A stretch of 64,000 nt of DNA from Magicicada septendecula (GCA_034769895.1 CM068373.1:435469080-435533079), one strand, 5' to 3'; counted from the first letter of the stretch, positions 47,432 through 60,849 are shown. The notes: a model not told the origin generated them from the letters alone. Numbers and translations are program-made.

Positions 47432-50400
47432 TGTTACGACACAATTAAGCCAAATCCCGTACCAGTGATAAAAAAGACAATTCTTGATATAAAAATACTT
47501 CATATAAAATAAAACGTTTAAAAATGTATAAAATGTAAATATTATGACACAACGTACGACGATATTACCCAACCCAAGTGACTGACCCAACAACATAAAC
47601 ACAAAGAAGGGAACCACGAACCATACTTAAGAAAAAAGGTGATGGACCAAACAATTATGAACTAACAAAGGAAGATATGAACCCAGAACTAAAGAAGAAT
47701 CAAAGGAAGAGAACAGATCCCTACAATTAAACAGAAAGCAAACCAGATGAGAAGAGGAGAACCGAACCAAGATGAAGACTATTGAAGATGAAGATAACGA
47801 AGAAGAGGAAGAATGAAGAGGAGACAGATTAAACCCAAGGGGAAACTAACACACATATAAAAAAGGGGAAAAATAGTGTACTCAAGGATAGAATACGGTA
47901 AATAAACCCCAAATAATTATTTATTGATGAAACAAATATTACTGTTATATTTGAATTAACTTATATACCCATTTTAAAGACAATACGATTGTAAAGTAAT
48001 GTAGTGTAGAAAAAGTACACTAACACAGTTAGAAAGGTTAGATTTCACAAAAAATAACTAACCTTATATTATTAATAATAAATATTATGCTAGAAAGAAA
48101 TAGTGAGAAATAATAGGAGAAAGTATAGGGATTACCCATTAAATAACACTCAATACAAACAGTGAACCAAAGTGAAGTGCCATAGTGAAGTGTAAGTACC
48201 CTAAAAAAAAGTGAAAGTGTATGTTAAGCATTAAAAATGTAATGATAAGTAAGAAAACACTTTATAAAACATTGATGAACAATCAATGATTGGAGTGACC
48301 TTGTACACATTTATATAACTAAAAATAATTAAAAATAATATTCCAAATAAATATAAAAGAAGCATGTAATGTTATTCAGGGAGAAAGCCCAGACAAAAGC
48401 AATTTGTGTTAACATGGTATGGAGGAGATAGTAGAATAGAAATAAAGTTTTGTTGTTAAAATTAAGACTACAACGAATAAAACACCCCATGTTGAAAGGG
48501 GAATTAACTTATCATAATTTTGCAAGAAGTGATGATGTTTATCACTCTAGGTAGTAACAAAAGAAAGGAATTAATCTTAGAACTAACAATAACTAGTAAC
48601 TTGTAAAGAAACGTTTGGTTCAATGTTATGAAGGGGATATGGCTGAATGGAACCTGCAGTCCATAAGCCTGATTATTATATTTTAAAATATGTGTAATGA
48701 AAATGTATGTGGAACAGTAGTTAAAATACAAACAAATATGATAACTAAGTGAAGCCCATCAGGCTGAATTCAAAATGTAATTTAAAAGAAATACACCAAA
48801 AAACCATCATGGCTAATCTTGGCTATGGAAACATCTAACTGTCAAAGACACTCAAATGTAAATTGTAGCAATTTCACAAGAAACCTTACTAATCTAAGAC
48901 CAGTAAATGGCCAGTAATTATATGTAAATCATTTTAAAACAGAGATGTTATTATAAAAGTTTAATTTAAGAAGGATATGTAATTTATCAAATGTCAAATA
49001 TTAAGACTAAAGTTAATGTACAACAGAATATGACCTTATGAGGTATCATTGTAAACTTTGAAAGGAAAGAAAGATAATAGTGATATCATTTATTACCCCA
49101 AAGGAACTATAAAGGAATAAAACCATTAGGAAAATACTTAATAAATTTGAATAAAAATTCAAATATCTTAACAATGTCTTTGAAAGAGTAATTAACCAAT
49201 CCCAGGATTGCTGTTACCATAGTAATGAGCCGTTGAAGGCTTATTTTCCGTTAAATATAGGAGACTCGAAAAAACGACGCGTGGGTAAGCGGCACGCAAA
49301 ATTGGAATGATTGAAATTTTAATTTAAATAGTTACGAAAAGTTTCGAAAGTGAACTAAGATGATCAAAGACGAATAGATGTCGACCTACCAAGAATTAAC
49401 GATGTCCGGGAACCCAATTGAATAAATTAATTATCAAAAACCCAAGACGAGATTGAAAAAGATGTTCGAAGCTTAAAACCAGCCCAAATTTGAAGAATAT
49501 CAACTACCCCGATGACTACACATCAACGCTATCTGAACTGATAAGTATCGAATAAATTCCTTAATCCCAAAAAACCAAATTACCTTAATTATTTTCCAAA
49601 TGATAAAATTTCTCACTATTGAACAAATATTATTTTCTTTCAAAGGTGTTAATGCATAATTTACTTACATAAAAACATTTTATTAATCAAAATATAACCT
49701 CGCTTAAGAGCACAATTTTGTAACAAAAATACAACACTACCGAACAATTTGTAAAAACATATTATACTTTCTAAGTACGTATAAGGTATGGTAATGTACT
49801 TTTTTAATGTAACCAACGTTTATGTCTTATTTCATAATCCAAAGAACCCCAGATTTTAATTTTATTACTATATTGTATGTAAACTATCGCAATCTCAGTA
49901 ACGAAAAGTGTTTTAAAATCAATTTTGCCAACTCTGAGATATTTTTGTGTTTCATGCTGTAAGCCGGAGCAATCTGTTATCAAATTATTTATAACCCTTT
50001 TGTAATATTAATTAATGATTGAATTTGTATTAAACTCACAGTACAGAGTATTACTATCTTTTTATTTCATAGGACGTTGTAGAGTATATGTGTGTTAGCA
50101 AGTTTTATTCAATAACCAACTAGCGCTCATCACGAGTGGTCGAGACGGCAACCTGTATAGCGGCGGGAACCATTCGAACGCTCCAGCTGTCCATGCTAAT
50201 GACACATATCATCTTATAATTTAACTATTTTAATTGTTTTAATAGAAACAATTTGGCGCCACCCGGGATTCGCAACCCCTATGAATTAACAGGTAGGTTG
50301 TACTGGTAATATTGACAACGCTACAGACTCCAGTAGTGACGTCGATTTATGTAACGACCGGTGCGAGGCAAACACACTACATTCACACTAATACACAAAA

Positions 50401-50510
50401 TAAACAAGTGTGACACATTTTAACAGGTACGACCACGTTATATTGTTACATATTGACGAAACCAACGAGGGGCTTTAAAGAAGAAGGACGTACCCCATTT
50501 TATTGTTACA
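47432..50510 (+). repeat. LTR3
   Basis: 3079 bp. It carries an extra CCGGGAACCCAATTGAATA near 49407 and other small variants shared only with LTR4. Confidence 0.85.
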
Positions 50511-50558
50511 TATTGGCGACCAGCAACGTGAGGCTAGAAAGAATAACTAGCGGCGGTT

Positions 50559-52812
50559 ATGAATAGACACGGTATGGTTACGAGGCGCAAAGGGAAGGAA
50601 GCATTAAATCCAAGAAGGAAACCAAGAAGAAATGGAGGAAGTTGAGGAAGTAGAAATTGAGGAAACGACTGGAGAATTGCTGGAAGAGAACCCACAGGAG
50701 GACCAAATGGAAAATCCAAACCCACCTGAACCTGAACCAGAAATAGAAGCAGAAGTCATGGTAAACCAACAACCAGTCAAACCAACAGAAGAAACGAAAC
50801 TAGATAGTTTGATGAGAATGATGATGGAACAATTTGGACAAATGAATAGGAACCAGGAAGATTTGAATAAAAAACTGGAAAAACTGGACCAAAACAGTGA
50901 AGAATTGAAGAAGCAAATGAAGGAGAGCATAGAATTTCTGAATGACAAAATAGAGAGCAACCATGAAGACTTGAAGAGAAGTCAGGAAGCATTGGAAAAG
51001 AAGAGCGAGGAGCTGAAGAAACAGATCAAGAAGGATCTGGAAATAGTAAATAAAAAGATGGAAAATAATCATGATATTCTCCAACGGAAGATAGAGGAAG
51101 AAAGTGAGAAAACCAAGGAGGAATGGAAGCAACAATTGGTCGAATATCGAGAGGAGACCAGGCAAACGGTAGCGGAGACCAACGAAGCCTTGTTACAAGT
51201 CCGGGAAGAAATGAACTATAAAATCATTGATGTCGAGGAGGAAAGTAAACTGAGAGCGACCGAATTCTACCAAGTCCTTACCGAAGGATGCCAGAAGAAG
51301 AAACAGGAGGTGATCAAGGAACTGGAGGAGAGGCACCAAGAGATACAAAAAGACATAAACAATTGGGTGGAGAAAGTATACACCGTCATAGATAAAATAG
51401 ATGGACTGACCAGAGAAAACAGAGAGAAAATCCAGGGGATCAGTACACGAGAGAAACAGATGCAGGAAGAATTAGATGCATTAAGAGAAAAACCATATAA
51501 TCACACACAGTTCATAACCAGTGATAATCGAGAGATGATTAATTTCCGCAGCTACCGGAGGAACCCGATAGAATTCCTCAAGCGGGTAGAAGAGCTGATA
51601 GAGAAGAATAGAGAAACCAGGTGGTCCAGTGTAAGGAGTATGATCGATGAAATGTTCCGAGACACCCATGACAACTGGTGGACGGCCACTCGACCCGAGA
51701 TCAATGACACACAAGAGTTTAAGAAACAATTCCGGGAGAAATATTGGTCCGAATAAACACAGAATGTGGTCCGCAATGATATCAGCAATGGAAGATACGA
51801 GTCACAAGGAGGACACACTTTAACATCCTACTTTCTGGGAAAAGTATGCTTAGCCAGAAATTTGGAACCCAAGATACCCGAGGAATCTTTGGTAATACAG
51901 CTGGGTTATCATTACGAAAAAGCCATACAGAAGGCCAGAAGGCAAGGACAAATAAAAACAATTCAAGGAATGGTTAGTCTATTGGAGGACCTGGAGAATG
52001 ATAACCAGTATCGAAAAAACAGAATCACGAATCAAAGGTACAGCAAGTGGAATGAACATAATAGTACAACTAATTTCAATGTACCCTACAATCATCCACA
52101 AAACAATAATCGGAATAACTGGGGCCGAAACAATAAAAACAATGAAGAACAGCCTTTCAATAGAAATACCCAGCATCACCCTCCGGATAATCAACCGAGT
52201 AACAGAGGTCAACAAAACCATCATTCAGGGAATCAAGACAACAATAGAAACAGCCCAAATAATAACTGACCAAATGACAATTACAGAGGAGCTGGACCTG
52301 AACAACGCACGAATGGTCACCCCAACGAACATAACTACTACGCCAACCGGTATCATCCTAGTTACCAGTACAACCGGGGACCCGGGGGTAATCAGAATAG
52401 AAGCGACGACAGACGTCGGGTAAACTTCATCCATGGGCAAAGGCAGAATAACCATAGAAGATATAGCCCGAACTGGCGTCCAAACTGCTGTTACCACGTA
52501 TCGAATAACAATAATAATCCACCAGCAGAGAGTAGGAACGATGAACCACCTCGCAGTGAAGATAACCACCGACAGGAACCCAACACCAACCAAAATAATA
52601 GTGGAAATTGGGTAACAGTCCATGAGAATCCGGGTTTTTCAATACTGCATGATACGACGAGTAATGACGAAGGACCCCGGACAGCTCAGGTAAACAACAT
52701 AAGGGCAGAAACCAGCCAAGAACCAAATGATAACCACAGAAATGAAAGTAATGTAGAAGATGATTTCAGCTATGGAGAGAGGGTATGGCCCCAACATGTG
52801 GTAAGGTGGTGA
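50559..52812 (+). pseudogene. gag: gag, copy 3, frameshifted near the start
   Basis: As far as I can read, identical in protein sequence to copy 2, including the extra T after codon 16 (near 50609), the internal ATG at 50632, TAA at 51754 and TGA at 52267. The near-identity of copies 2 and 3 compared with copy 1 means the last duplication copied the internal 2 plus LTR unit. Confidence 0.85.
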
Positions 52813-53912
52813 TGACATAAATTTAATGATATCATCCAGAATAAGTGTGACTATCAAACACTTGAAGGAGAAGAGGTGCAGAATAACAAAGTGTCGAACA
52901 AAAAGAAGAAGGCAATAATAAAGGAAAGAAAAGGAGAAGTCAACTTACAAAAATATAATAACAAGGTCCTGTATATAGAACAATTATGTATATCATAATA
53001 GACCGTATATCATCACAAAAGATAATGGTAATAATACTCATCAGATAAGCAATATCAATACAAGAAAAATAAAGGGAGTTTATAACCAAACTTCGATAAA
53101 AAAGTTTTACGAAGAAGAATAAAACCATTGTGAAATGAAACATATTTCCAAATTCCAAAAAAGATTGTAAGAGCAGCTTACTACCTTATTTAGATGATAT
53201 ATGCAGAATAATAAAAAAGAATTAATATAAGTGGATAATAATGAAAAAAAAAACAAAGGAAACAGTTACACAAATTCCTTTCAATTTAAATCAATTTACA
53301 GTCTAATAAAAGATTGAGATATGAAGTATGAAGTAAAAAGTGAGATAATAAGGAATAAGTTACACACATTCCTATATAATAAAAATGTAAGAATCACAAA
53401 CTTACTATTATAATTAAACAAAAAATAACTAAAAAGGAAAACGCTACAAACATTCCTTTAAGGTAAGAACAATTAACTTACCAGAGAATTATCAAAAATG
53501 ATATTTAATGCAGAATGAAATAAACCAAAAAATAAAATCAAGCTCAAATTACTGAGATAAATACCTGAAATTATACTGAATCAAAAGTATTCTAAGAAAA
53601 AAAATGTGAACTGGTACAAGGGGAGAGAGAGATTATGTATAAAACAAATATACAGATATGGCTAAAGCAGAATCTTGCTGAATGACTAAGAAAAGAATAA
53701 AAAATGTCAAAGACAATAGAAATGATCACAACGAGCATTGAAAACAAAATAATGAAAAATAATGATATGATGAAATTAACATATGAATAAATATAAAAAC
53801 AACCAAGTGTATGAGTAGATGATAGTATATAGTTAAGGTATAGCGGAAGGAAGAATGAGTAAAAAGCCAAAGTGATCTAAAAACAAACCACAAGGTGGAC
53901 AATCCCAAAGTA

Positions 53913-53952
<40 letters not shown>

Positions 53953-54306
53953 GATTTAAGTCACAAGTTGACAAAGAAGGTATTTAAGATTGACTGTTGA
54001 AAAGTCCAGCAATCCAAATAAACTGAGCAGAGATGATGTGCCTCTGGTCTCAGAAAAATGAGTAGTAACGGGAGAAACCAGCTACTATAAAAGTTAGGAA
54101 AAAAATGTTGTGTATGAGGGAAAATGCACCAATGGAAATAAATAAAAACAGATCCAAATAAAATGGAATGAATTAAGTAAGAAGAGAAATGAAGAATGGA
54201 GAAACAAACAAGAAGGAAAGGGAAAAAGGTTATCTATAACTGACAATTTCATAAAAAACTATGCTAGTGTTTTATTAAAATGATCAATTTTAGAGGAGAG
54301 GCATTA
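52813..54306 (+). other. Non-coding 3' part of internal region 3
   Basis: Same content as the other units, with a (TTA)n tract at about 53911-53952 and no coding sequence. Confidence 0.75.
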
Positions 54307-57300
54307 TGTTACGACACAATTAAGCCAAATCCCGTACCAGTGATAAAAAAGACAATTCTTGATATAAAAATACTTCATATAAAATAAAACGTTTAAAAAT
54401 GTATAAAATGTAAATATTATGACACAACGTACGACGATATTACCCAACCCAAGTGACTGACCCAACAACATAAACACAAAGAAGGGAACCACGAACCATA
54501 CTTAAGAAAAAAGGTGATGGACCAAACAATTATGAACTAACAAAGGAAGATATGAACCCAGAACTAAAGAAGAATCAAAGGAAGAGAACAGATCCCTACA
54601 ATTAAACAGAAAGCAAACCAGATGAGAAGAGGAGAACCGAACCAAGATGAAGACTATTGAAGATGAAGATAACGAAGAAGAGGAAGAATGAAGAGGAGAC
54701 AGATTAAACCCAAGGGGAAACTAACACACATATAAAAAAGGGGAAAAATAGTGTACTCAAGGATAGAATACGGTAAATAAACCCCAAATAATTATTTATT
54801 GATGAAACAAATATTACTGTTATATTTGAATTAACTTATATACCCATTTTAAAGACAATACGATTGTAAAGTAATGTAGTGTAGAAAAAGTACACTAACA
54901 CAGTTAGAAAGGTTAGATTTCACAAAAAATAACTAACCTTATATTATTAATAATAAATATTATGCTAGAAAGAAATAGTGAGAAATAATAGGAGAAAGTA
55001 TAGGGATTACCCATTAAATAACACTCAATACAAACAGTGAACCAAAGTGAAGTGCCATAGTGAAGTGTAAGTACCCTAAAAAAAAGTGAAAGTGTATGTT
55101 AAGCATTAAAAATGTAATGATAAGTAAGAAAACACTTTATAAAACATTGATGAACAATCAATGATTGGAGTGACCTTGTACACATTTATATAACTAAAAA
55201 TAATTAAAAATAATATTCCAAATAAATATAAAAGAAGCATGTAATGTTATTCAGGGAGAAAGCCCAGACAAAAGCAATTTGTGTTAACATGGTATGGAGG
55301 AGATAGTAGAATAGAAATAAAGTTTTGTTGTTAAAATTAAGACTACAACGAATAAAACACCCCATGTTGAAAGGGGAATTAACTTATCATAATTTTGCAA
55401 GAAGTGATGATGTTTATCACTCTAGGTAGTAACAAAAGAAAGGAATTAATCTTAGAACTAACAATAACTAGTAACTTGTAAAGAAACGTTTGGTTCAATG
55501 TTATGAAGGGGATATGGCTGAATGGAACCTGCAGTCCATAAGCCTGATTATTATATTTTAAAATATGTGTAATGAAAATGTATGTGGAACAGTAGTTAAA
55601 ATACAAACAAATATGATAACTAAGTGAAGCCCATCAGGCTGAATTCAAAATGTAATTTAAAAGAAATACACCAAAAAACCATCATGGCTAATCTTGGCTA
55701 TGGAAACATCTAACTGTCAAAGACACTCAAATGTAAATTGTAGCAATTTCACAAGAAACCTTACTAATCTAAGACCAGTAAATGGCCAGTAATTATATGT
55801 AAATCATTTTAAAACAGCGATGTTATTATAAAAGTTTAATTTAAGAAGGATATGTAATTTATCAAATGTCAAATATTAAGACTAAAGTTAATGTACAACA
55901 GAATATGACCTTATGAGGTATCATTGTAAACTTTGAAAGGAAAGAAAGATAATAGTGATATCATTTATTACCCCAAAGGAACTATAAAGGAATAAAACCA
56001 TTAGGAAAATACTTAATAAATTTGAATAAAAATTCAAATATCTTAACAATGTCTTTGAAAGAGTAATTAACCAATCCCAGGATTGCTGTTACCATAGTAA
56101 CGAGCCGTTGAAGGCTTATTTTCCGTTAAATATAGGAGACTCGAAAAAACGACGCGTGGGTAAGCGGCACGCAAAATTGGAATGATTGAAATTTTAATTT
56201 AAATAGTTACGAAAAGTTTCGAAAGTGAACTAAGATGATCAAAGACGAATAGATGTCGACCTACCAAGAATTAACGATGTCCGGGAACCCAATTGAATAA
56301 ATTAATTATCAAAAACCCAAGACGAGATTGAAAAAGATGTTCGAAGCTTAAAACCAGCCCAAATTTGAAGAATATCAACTACCCCGATGACTACACATCA
56401 ACGCTATCTGAACTGATAAGTATCGAATAAATTCCTTAATCCCAAAAAACCAAATTACCTTAATTATTTTCCAAATGATAAAATTTCTCACTATTGAACA
56501 AATATTATTTTCTTTCAAAGGTGTTAATGCATAATTTACTTACATAAAAACATTTTATTAATCAAAATATAACCTCGCTTAAGAGCACAATTTTGTAACA
56601 AAAATACAACACTACCGAACAATTTGTAAAAACATATTATACTTTCTAAGTACGTATAAGGTATGGTAATGTACTTTTTTAATGTAACCAACGTTTATGT
56701 CTTATTTCATAATCCAAAGAACCCCAGATTTTAATTTTATTACTATATTGTATGTAAACTATCGCAATCTCAGTAACGAAAAGTGTTTTAAAATCAATTT
56801 TGCCAACTCTGAGATATTTTTGTGTTTCATGCTGTAAGCCGGAGCAATCTGTTATCAAATTATTTATAACCCTTTTGTAATATTAATTAATGATTGAATT
56901 TGTATTAAACTCACAGTACAGAGTATTACTATCTTTTTATTTCATAGGACGTTGTAGAGTATATGTGTGTTAGCAAGTTTTATTCAATAACCAACTAGCG
57001 CTCATCACGAGTGGTCGAGACGGCAACCTGTATAGCGGCGGGAACCATTCGAACGCTCCAGCTGTCCATGCTAATGACACATATCATCTTATAATTTAAC
57101 TATTTTAATTGTTTTAATAGAAACAATTTGGCGCCACCCGGGATTCGCAACCCCTATGAATTAACAGGTAGGTTGTACTGGTAATATTGACAACGCTACA
57201 GACTCCAGTAGTGACGTCGATTTATGTAACGACCGGTGTGAGGCAAACACACTACATTCACACTAATACACAAAATAAACAAGTGTGACACATTTTAACA

Positions 57301-57385
57301 GGTACGACCACGTTATATTGTTACATATTGACGAAACCAACGAGGGGCTTTAAAGAAGAAGGACGTACCCCATTTTATTGTTACA
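54307..57385 (+). repeat. LTR4, right end of the array
   Basis: 3079 bp, nearly identical to LTR3, including the 19 bp insertion near 56281. It ends TGTTACA at 57385 and is followed by ATAT and then the rest of the host element's LTR. Confidence 0.85.
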
Positions 57386-57838
57386 ATATTTATGTTGTAT
57401 GAGTAAGTGTAATATTGCAAACTAGTAATTCAAGTTATATTATGAGTAATTGTAATTCTGAAGATTAGTTAATCAATTAAATTTTGTTTTAGTAAGGAAT
57501 TGTTAGTTTGATGCTTAATAAACCAATTGATATCATATAAAGAATGTGTAATGTTTAGAATTAGAAATTTAATGTACATGTCTGTAATTTGAATGATCCA
57601 ATATAGAACAGTATTAGAATCTGAACGAGAAAGTGTCATTATTAATGATAAACCCTGAGGTACTCTGCTCTGGCGCCCAACAGTAATTATTGATTTGACA
57701 CGATAACAAGCAGAAGTACTTAGTTATCAGACACAACCACATCGTAGAATTAAGAATCTTTATATTTAGCGCGAAACGTGAAATTAAAACTCTTTATATT
57801 TAACACCCCGAAAGAAGGGAACCCCAAGAATCTTTATA
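57386..57838 (+). repeat. 3' LTR of the zinc-finger element, second segment
   Basis: Continuation of 33310-34636. Its last 311 bp match the truncated 5' LTR at 30306-30619. It ends AATCTTTATA, after which unrelated sequence begins. Confidence 0.75.
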
Positions 57839-58914
57839 ATACATCATTGAGTACGTTTTGTTTTGTCTGCCCAGTGGTAATTTTGCATTCTTCTGCTGGG
57901 TCAGTAGCATTATAAACGACAGTGTTTATACAGGGTGATTCAAAATTGCACGGAAATCTCTCGGAAGCTGATTATTTAGCTAAAAATAAGGAAAAAAGTT
58001 CATATAAACATAGGTCTGAAAACGGTTCGTTAGTGAGTTACGGCTTGCGAACTAGTTCGCCTTGGTTTCTGCTTCCACGATAAAATGACGCCATACTGAA
58101 ATTCTTGGGGTATGAATTGAAGGATAAATTTTGTGGCTTCTTATGAGTTTTTATCTGAACATAAGAGGCCCCAAAGCTCTATCTCAATTAGTTTCTAAGA
58201 AACACTGTGTAAAACCCAAAACGTTTAAGTCAAAAACACACATTTTTAGATTTGGGATACAATAACTTCGTTAATTTACCAATAAACAAAGAAAAATGTC
58301 TAATTAACCTTGTAGACAATTTAATTATGAAGAAATTTATGTGTATGATGTTTATTAAAAATAAGCCAAATTTGAGAAATTTGGCTTTAATTAAAAACCA
58401 AACAGACCAAAATGCGTTAGAAAAGTGTTCGACACGGGGACAGTAGGACCAAGAAGACAAGCAGAAATAAAAGCAACTACTTTTCAACCAATCGACCGCG
58501 ACTCAATAGCCCGGTAGTTTTTAAGTCTTCTAATATAGATAACTATTTGTAATATTTTAATCGAAAAATATTTGAAACACGATAGTTAACATTCCACGGA
58601 AGGATCTGTTTTTTCATGTGCCCTGCGAAATATATCTCTTTAAGGCATTTCAAATATTGTTGGTTCATTCGTATCGAAATATGTACCTAGCATAAAAGAT
58701 TTACAGTTATAAATTTACAAACTCACGTACTGAATTGTAGGGCTGCACAAGATTGGTACATTGTAGATCTTTTGGTAATTGCTAAGCCACGTGTTAAACC
58801 GCATGCACATATAAATTTATGACAACATTTATAGTTTAAAGAGAATTACGGCTACATCAGTCAGAAGAGCATTGAACTCAATGTCTATATTAAAATTAAG
58901 GTTCAGCTAAACTG

Positions 58915-58932
58915 AACCTAACCTAACCTAAC
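58915..58932. repeat. Short interstitial TTAGG-type tract
   Basis: Three CCTAA units in a row, the complement of the arthropod telomeric repeat TTAGG. Too short to show a telomeric origin. Confidence 0.6.
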
Positions 58933-59105
58933 AAAACAAAGATTGTCGTAAACGTGTTCACAACAAATGTAATTGAAAACAAATTAAAAACTTACATTAA
59001 CAATTTTTTCTTCAAATAATTAAATGTCAATATTTTTAAATTGATAATAAAGCTACAAACGTTTATTCAAAGGAGTTGTTCAATGTGGCCGCCATTTTGT
59101 TGAAT

Positions 59106-59530
59106 CTAGAATTCAGCTCGGTGAATCCAGGCAAACCGTGCACGTCTTATAGCATCAGAATTATTCTTAATAGTAGCTCCAGGTTCTATTATGCGAAGTC
59201 TCAATTCTTCTTGTGTACCAGTACAAGCGGAATAAACTAACGACTTCATCCAATCCCAAAGGAAAAAGTCTGCTGGAGTGAGACCGGGAGAGCGAGGTGG
59301 CCATTTTACTGGTCCGTTTCGACCAACCCATCGCTTACCGAATGTATTAATTAAAGGGTTCATCACATCACGACAGTAGTGAGCAGATGCTCCGTCATTC
59401 AAAAAATTTATCTGCACTCTATCTGCAAGTGGAATATTTTCCAAGAGTTCCTTCAGTTTCGTTTGCAAAAAATGTAAGTATTGTCTTCCATTAAGCCTTG
59501 GTGGTAAGAAAAAATGGACTAAGAGATTAT
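59106..59530 (-). pseudogene. Mariner-type transposase, C-terminal fragment
   Basis: The minus-strand frame reads PPRLNGRQYLHFLQTKLKEL, then FLNDGASAHYC with the second catalytic Asp, then WPPRSPGLTPADFFLWDWMK with the third catalytic Asp at PADFF, and ends near HRAEF. This is the DDE_3 domain of IS630/Tc1/mariner transposases. The N-terminal DNA-binding region and the first catalytic Asp are missing, because the frame starts only about 70 bp inside the right TIR. The element could move only with a helper. Exact mariner subgroup not assigned. Confidence 0.8.
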
Positions 59531-59867
59531 ATGAATTTGTTTTCTTATTTTTAGCTATAGAATCAGCTTCCGAGAGATTGCCGTGAATTTTGAATCACCC
59601 TATATATCAATGTTTCTTTATCAATATCGTAGTTCTAAATAACGTCGTTTCTTTATCGTGTATCAGCTCTTCTAAACAATATAAACAAACTTATTTATCA
59701 AGTTTGAAGAATCTTCTTGTTTACGGAAGCGATTAGTGTTACGGATGTTTTATTATTCTTTATTAATTGTTCCTGTGCTATGATACAGCGAGAAATATAA
59801 GGTCCTGCGGGATACTTTGTGACAAAGCATGAAAAATAACTATTTGTAACAGAATGGTATTCTGTTA

Positions 59868-60849
59868 TAGTGGCGGTTCGTCCATAAGGTTCAATGGTTC
59901 AGTGAACCCCCCTAAATAATTTAAATATGTTTAACCATTTGTTGAGATAATGGTTTTATATTTAAATAACAAGGTTTGTGAGGAAATCTTTTTGACTGAA
60001 CAGTAAAGGATTCGTGTATAAGGCGAATTGTTCGCTACCATTGCTTGAGGAGCAAAACAGCTCACAGCCACCTCCTGGACTGTGTAGAGGGGGAAATCAG
60101 TATACGCAAAATTACATTCAATAGTCGCTAATCGCGAGTGTTAGCGACAGACACGAATAGTTCCGACGAGGGCCGAACCGCACCGACCGGGAATTTTAAC
60201 ATTTTCATAATACCGCCATTCGCCATTATTATGATTTTTACCACATGATTTGTCCGTTTGCCTTAATTTTTTGTCAGATTTCTCTATTTCATTTAGAATG
60301 CAATGAAAATTTGTGCAGCAAAGTCTTAAAATCAAATAAAATAATGAAGTAATTGTATTCCGTAAATAAAGTGTGTTTAATATAGTCATTAAATTATTAT
60401 AGTAACGTTAAGCTGGCCGAACCGTGTATAACCTTCAAAGTGTTTTGCTGGTATTTTTGTGTGTTAAGTGTTCAGGAATTTCTTATTTTGTGTTCAGTTC
60501 ACTGATTTGGTAAAATGAATAGTGTTCAATCTATTTAAGAAACAAATTTTTCTTCTCTCTCTCTACTAAATACGTATAAATGCAAAATTAAGGAACTCGG
60601 TATGCCGCTTCCCGTTTTAAATATTAAACAGAAATATTTAACTATCCGTTTATTTTAACTATATATATTTAGAATAATTTACAAAAGCATAAACACAACT
60701 TAATATTAGGCCTACTAAAAGTTGTCAGTAGTTATGTCTACATGTTGCGACCCACGCCGTATGTTATTTGGAATGGGACAATTGCTCTTGCCTTAGTAGA
60801 AACATTTAGACATTGAACCCCCAGCTGTCAGAACCACGAGCCGCCACTG
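59868..60849. mobile_element. Non-autonomous hAT-like element, 0.98 kb
   Basis: Ends TAGTGGCGGTTCGTCC at the left and CCGCCACTG at the right form imperfect TIRs. TTCTGTTA (59860-59867) and CTCTGTTA (60850-60857) flank them, an 8 bp duplication with one mismatch, as in hAT elements. No transposase frame is visible inside. Confidence 0.7.

Larger units (their letters stand above)
34637..57385 (+). mobile_element. Head-to-tail array of a gag-only LTR retrotransposon (4 LTRs, 3 internal regions)
   Basis: The order is LTR1 34637-36780, internal 1 36781-40577, LTR2 40578-43641, internal 2 43642-47431, LTR3 47432-50510, internal 3 50511-54306, LTR4 54307-57385. Every LTR begins TGTTACGACACAA and ends TTTTATTGTTACA; each internal region starts TATTGGCGACCAGCAACGTG, a primer-binding-like site. 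ATAT lies just outside the array on both sides (34633-34636 and 57386-57389) and nowhere at the inner joints, so there was one insertion, followed by duplication through LTR recombination. Only Gag is encoded, no Pol, so this is a non-autonomous (TR-GAG or LARD-like) element. Confidence 0.9.
30306..57838 (+). mobile_element. gypsy-like LTR element carrying a zinc-finger insert, itself split by a nested array
   Basis: A 314 bp segment at 30306-30619 is repeated at 57528-57838 with few changes. At the first copy it is followed by a primer-binding-like TGGCGCCCAACAACGTGGAG. Then come gag (30780), a zinc-finger coding stretch and an integrase tail to 32911, a purine-rich tract ending at 33309, and an LTR start TGTAAC at 33310. 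That 3' LTR runs to 34636, is interrupted by the array 34637-57385, and resumes to 57838, about 1.78 kb in all. The 5' LTR therefore keeps only its last 314 bp, which explains why no outer target duplication is seen. Confidence 0.75.
57931..59602 (-). mobile_element. Tc1/mariner-type element, internally deleted
   Basis: Inverted termini (CAGGGTGATTCAAAATTG at the left; the complement at the right with a changed last base) are similar over about 80 bp, and TA dinucleotides flank both ends (57929-57930 and 59603-59604). A transposase fragment lies on the minus strand close to the right end. The left 1 kb is non-coding; a short open frame near 58252-58446 has no visible family motif. Confidence 0.85.

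Noticed and set aside
34637..57385. CRISPR-like or satellite array
   Set aside because: Units are about 6.9 kb with TG…CA termini, primer-binding-like sites and gag, so this is an LTR element array and not a CRISPR or simple satellite.
58252..58446. Small gene inside the mariner element
   Set aside because: A 64-codon Lys/Asn-rich frame overlapped by an antisense frame of similar length, with no motif; expected by chance in AT-rich DNA.
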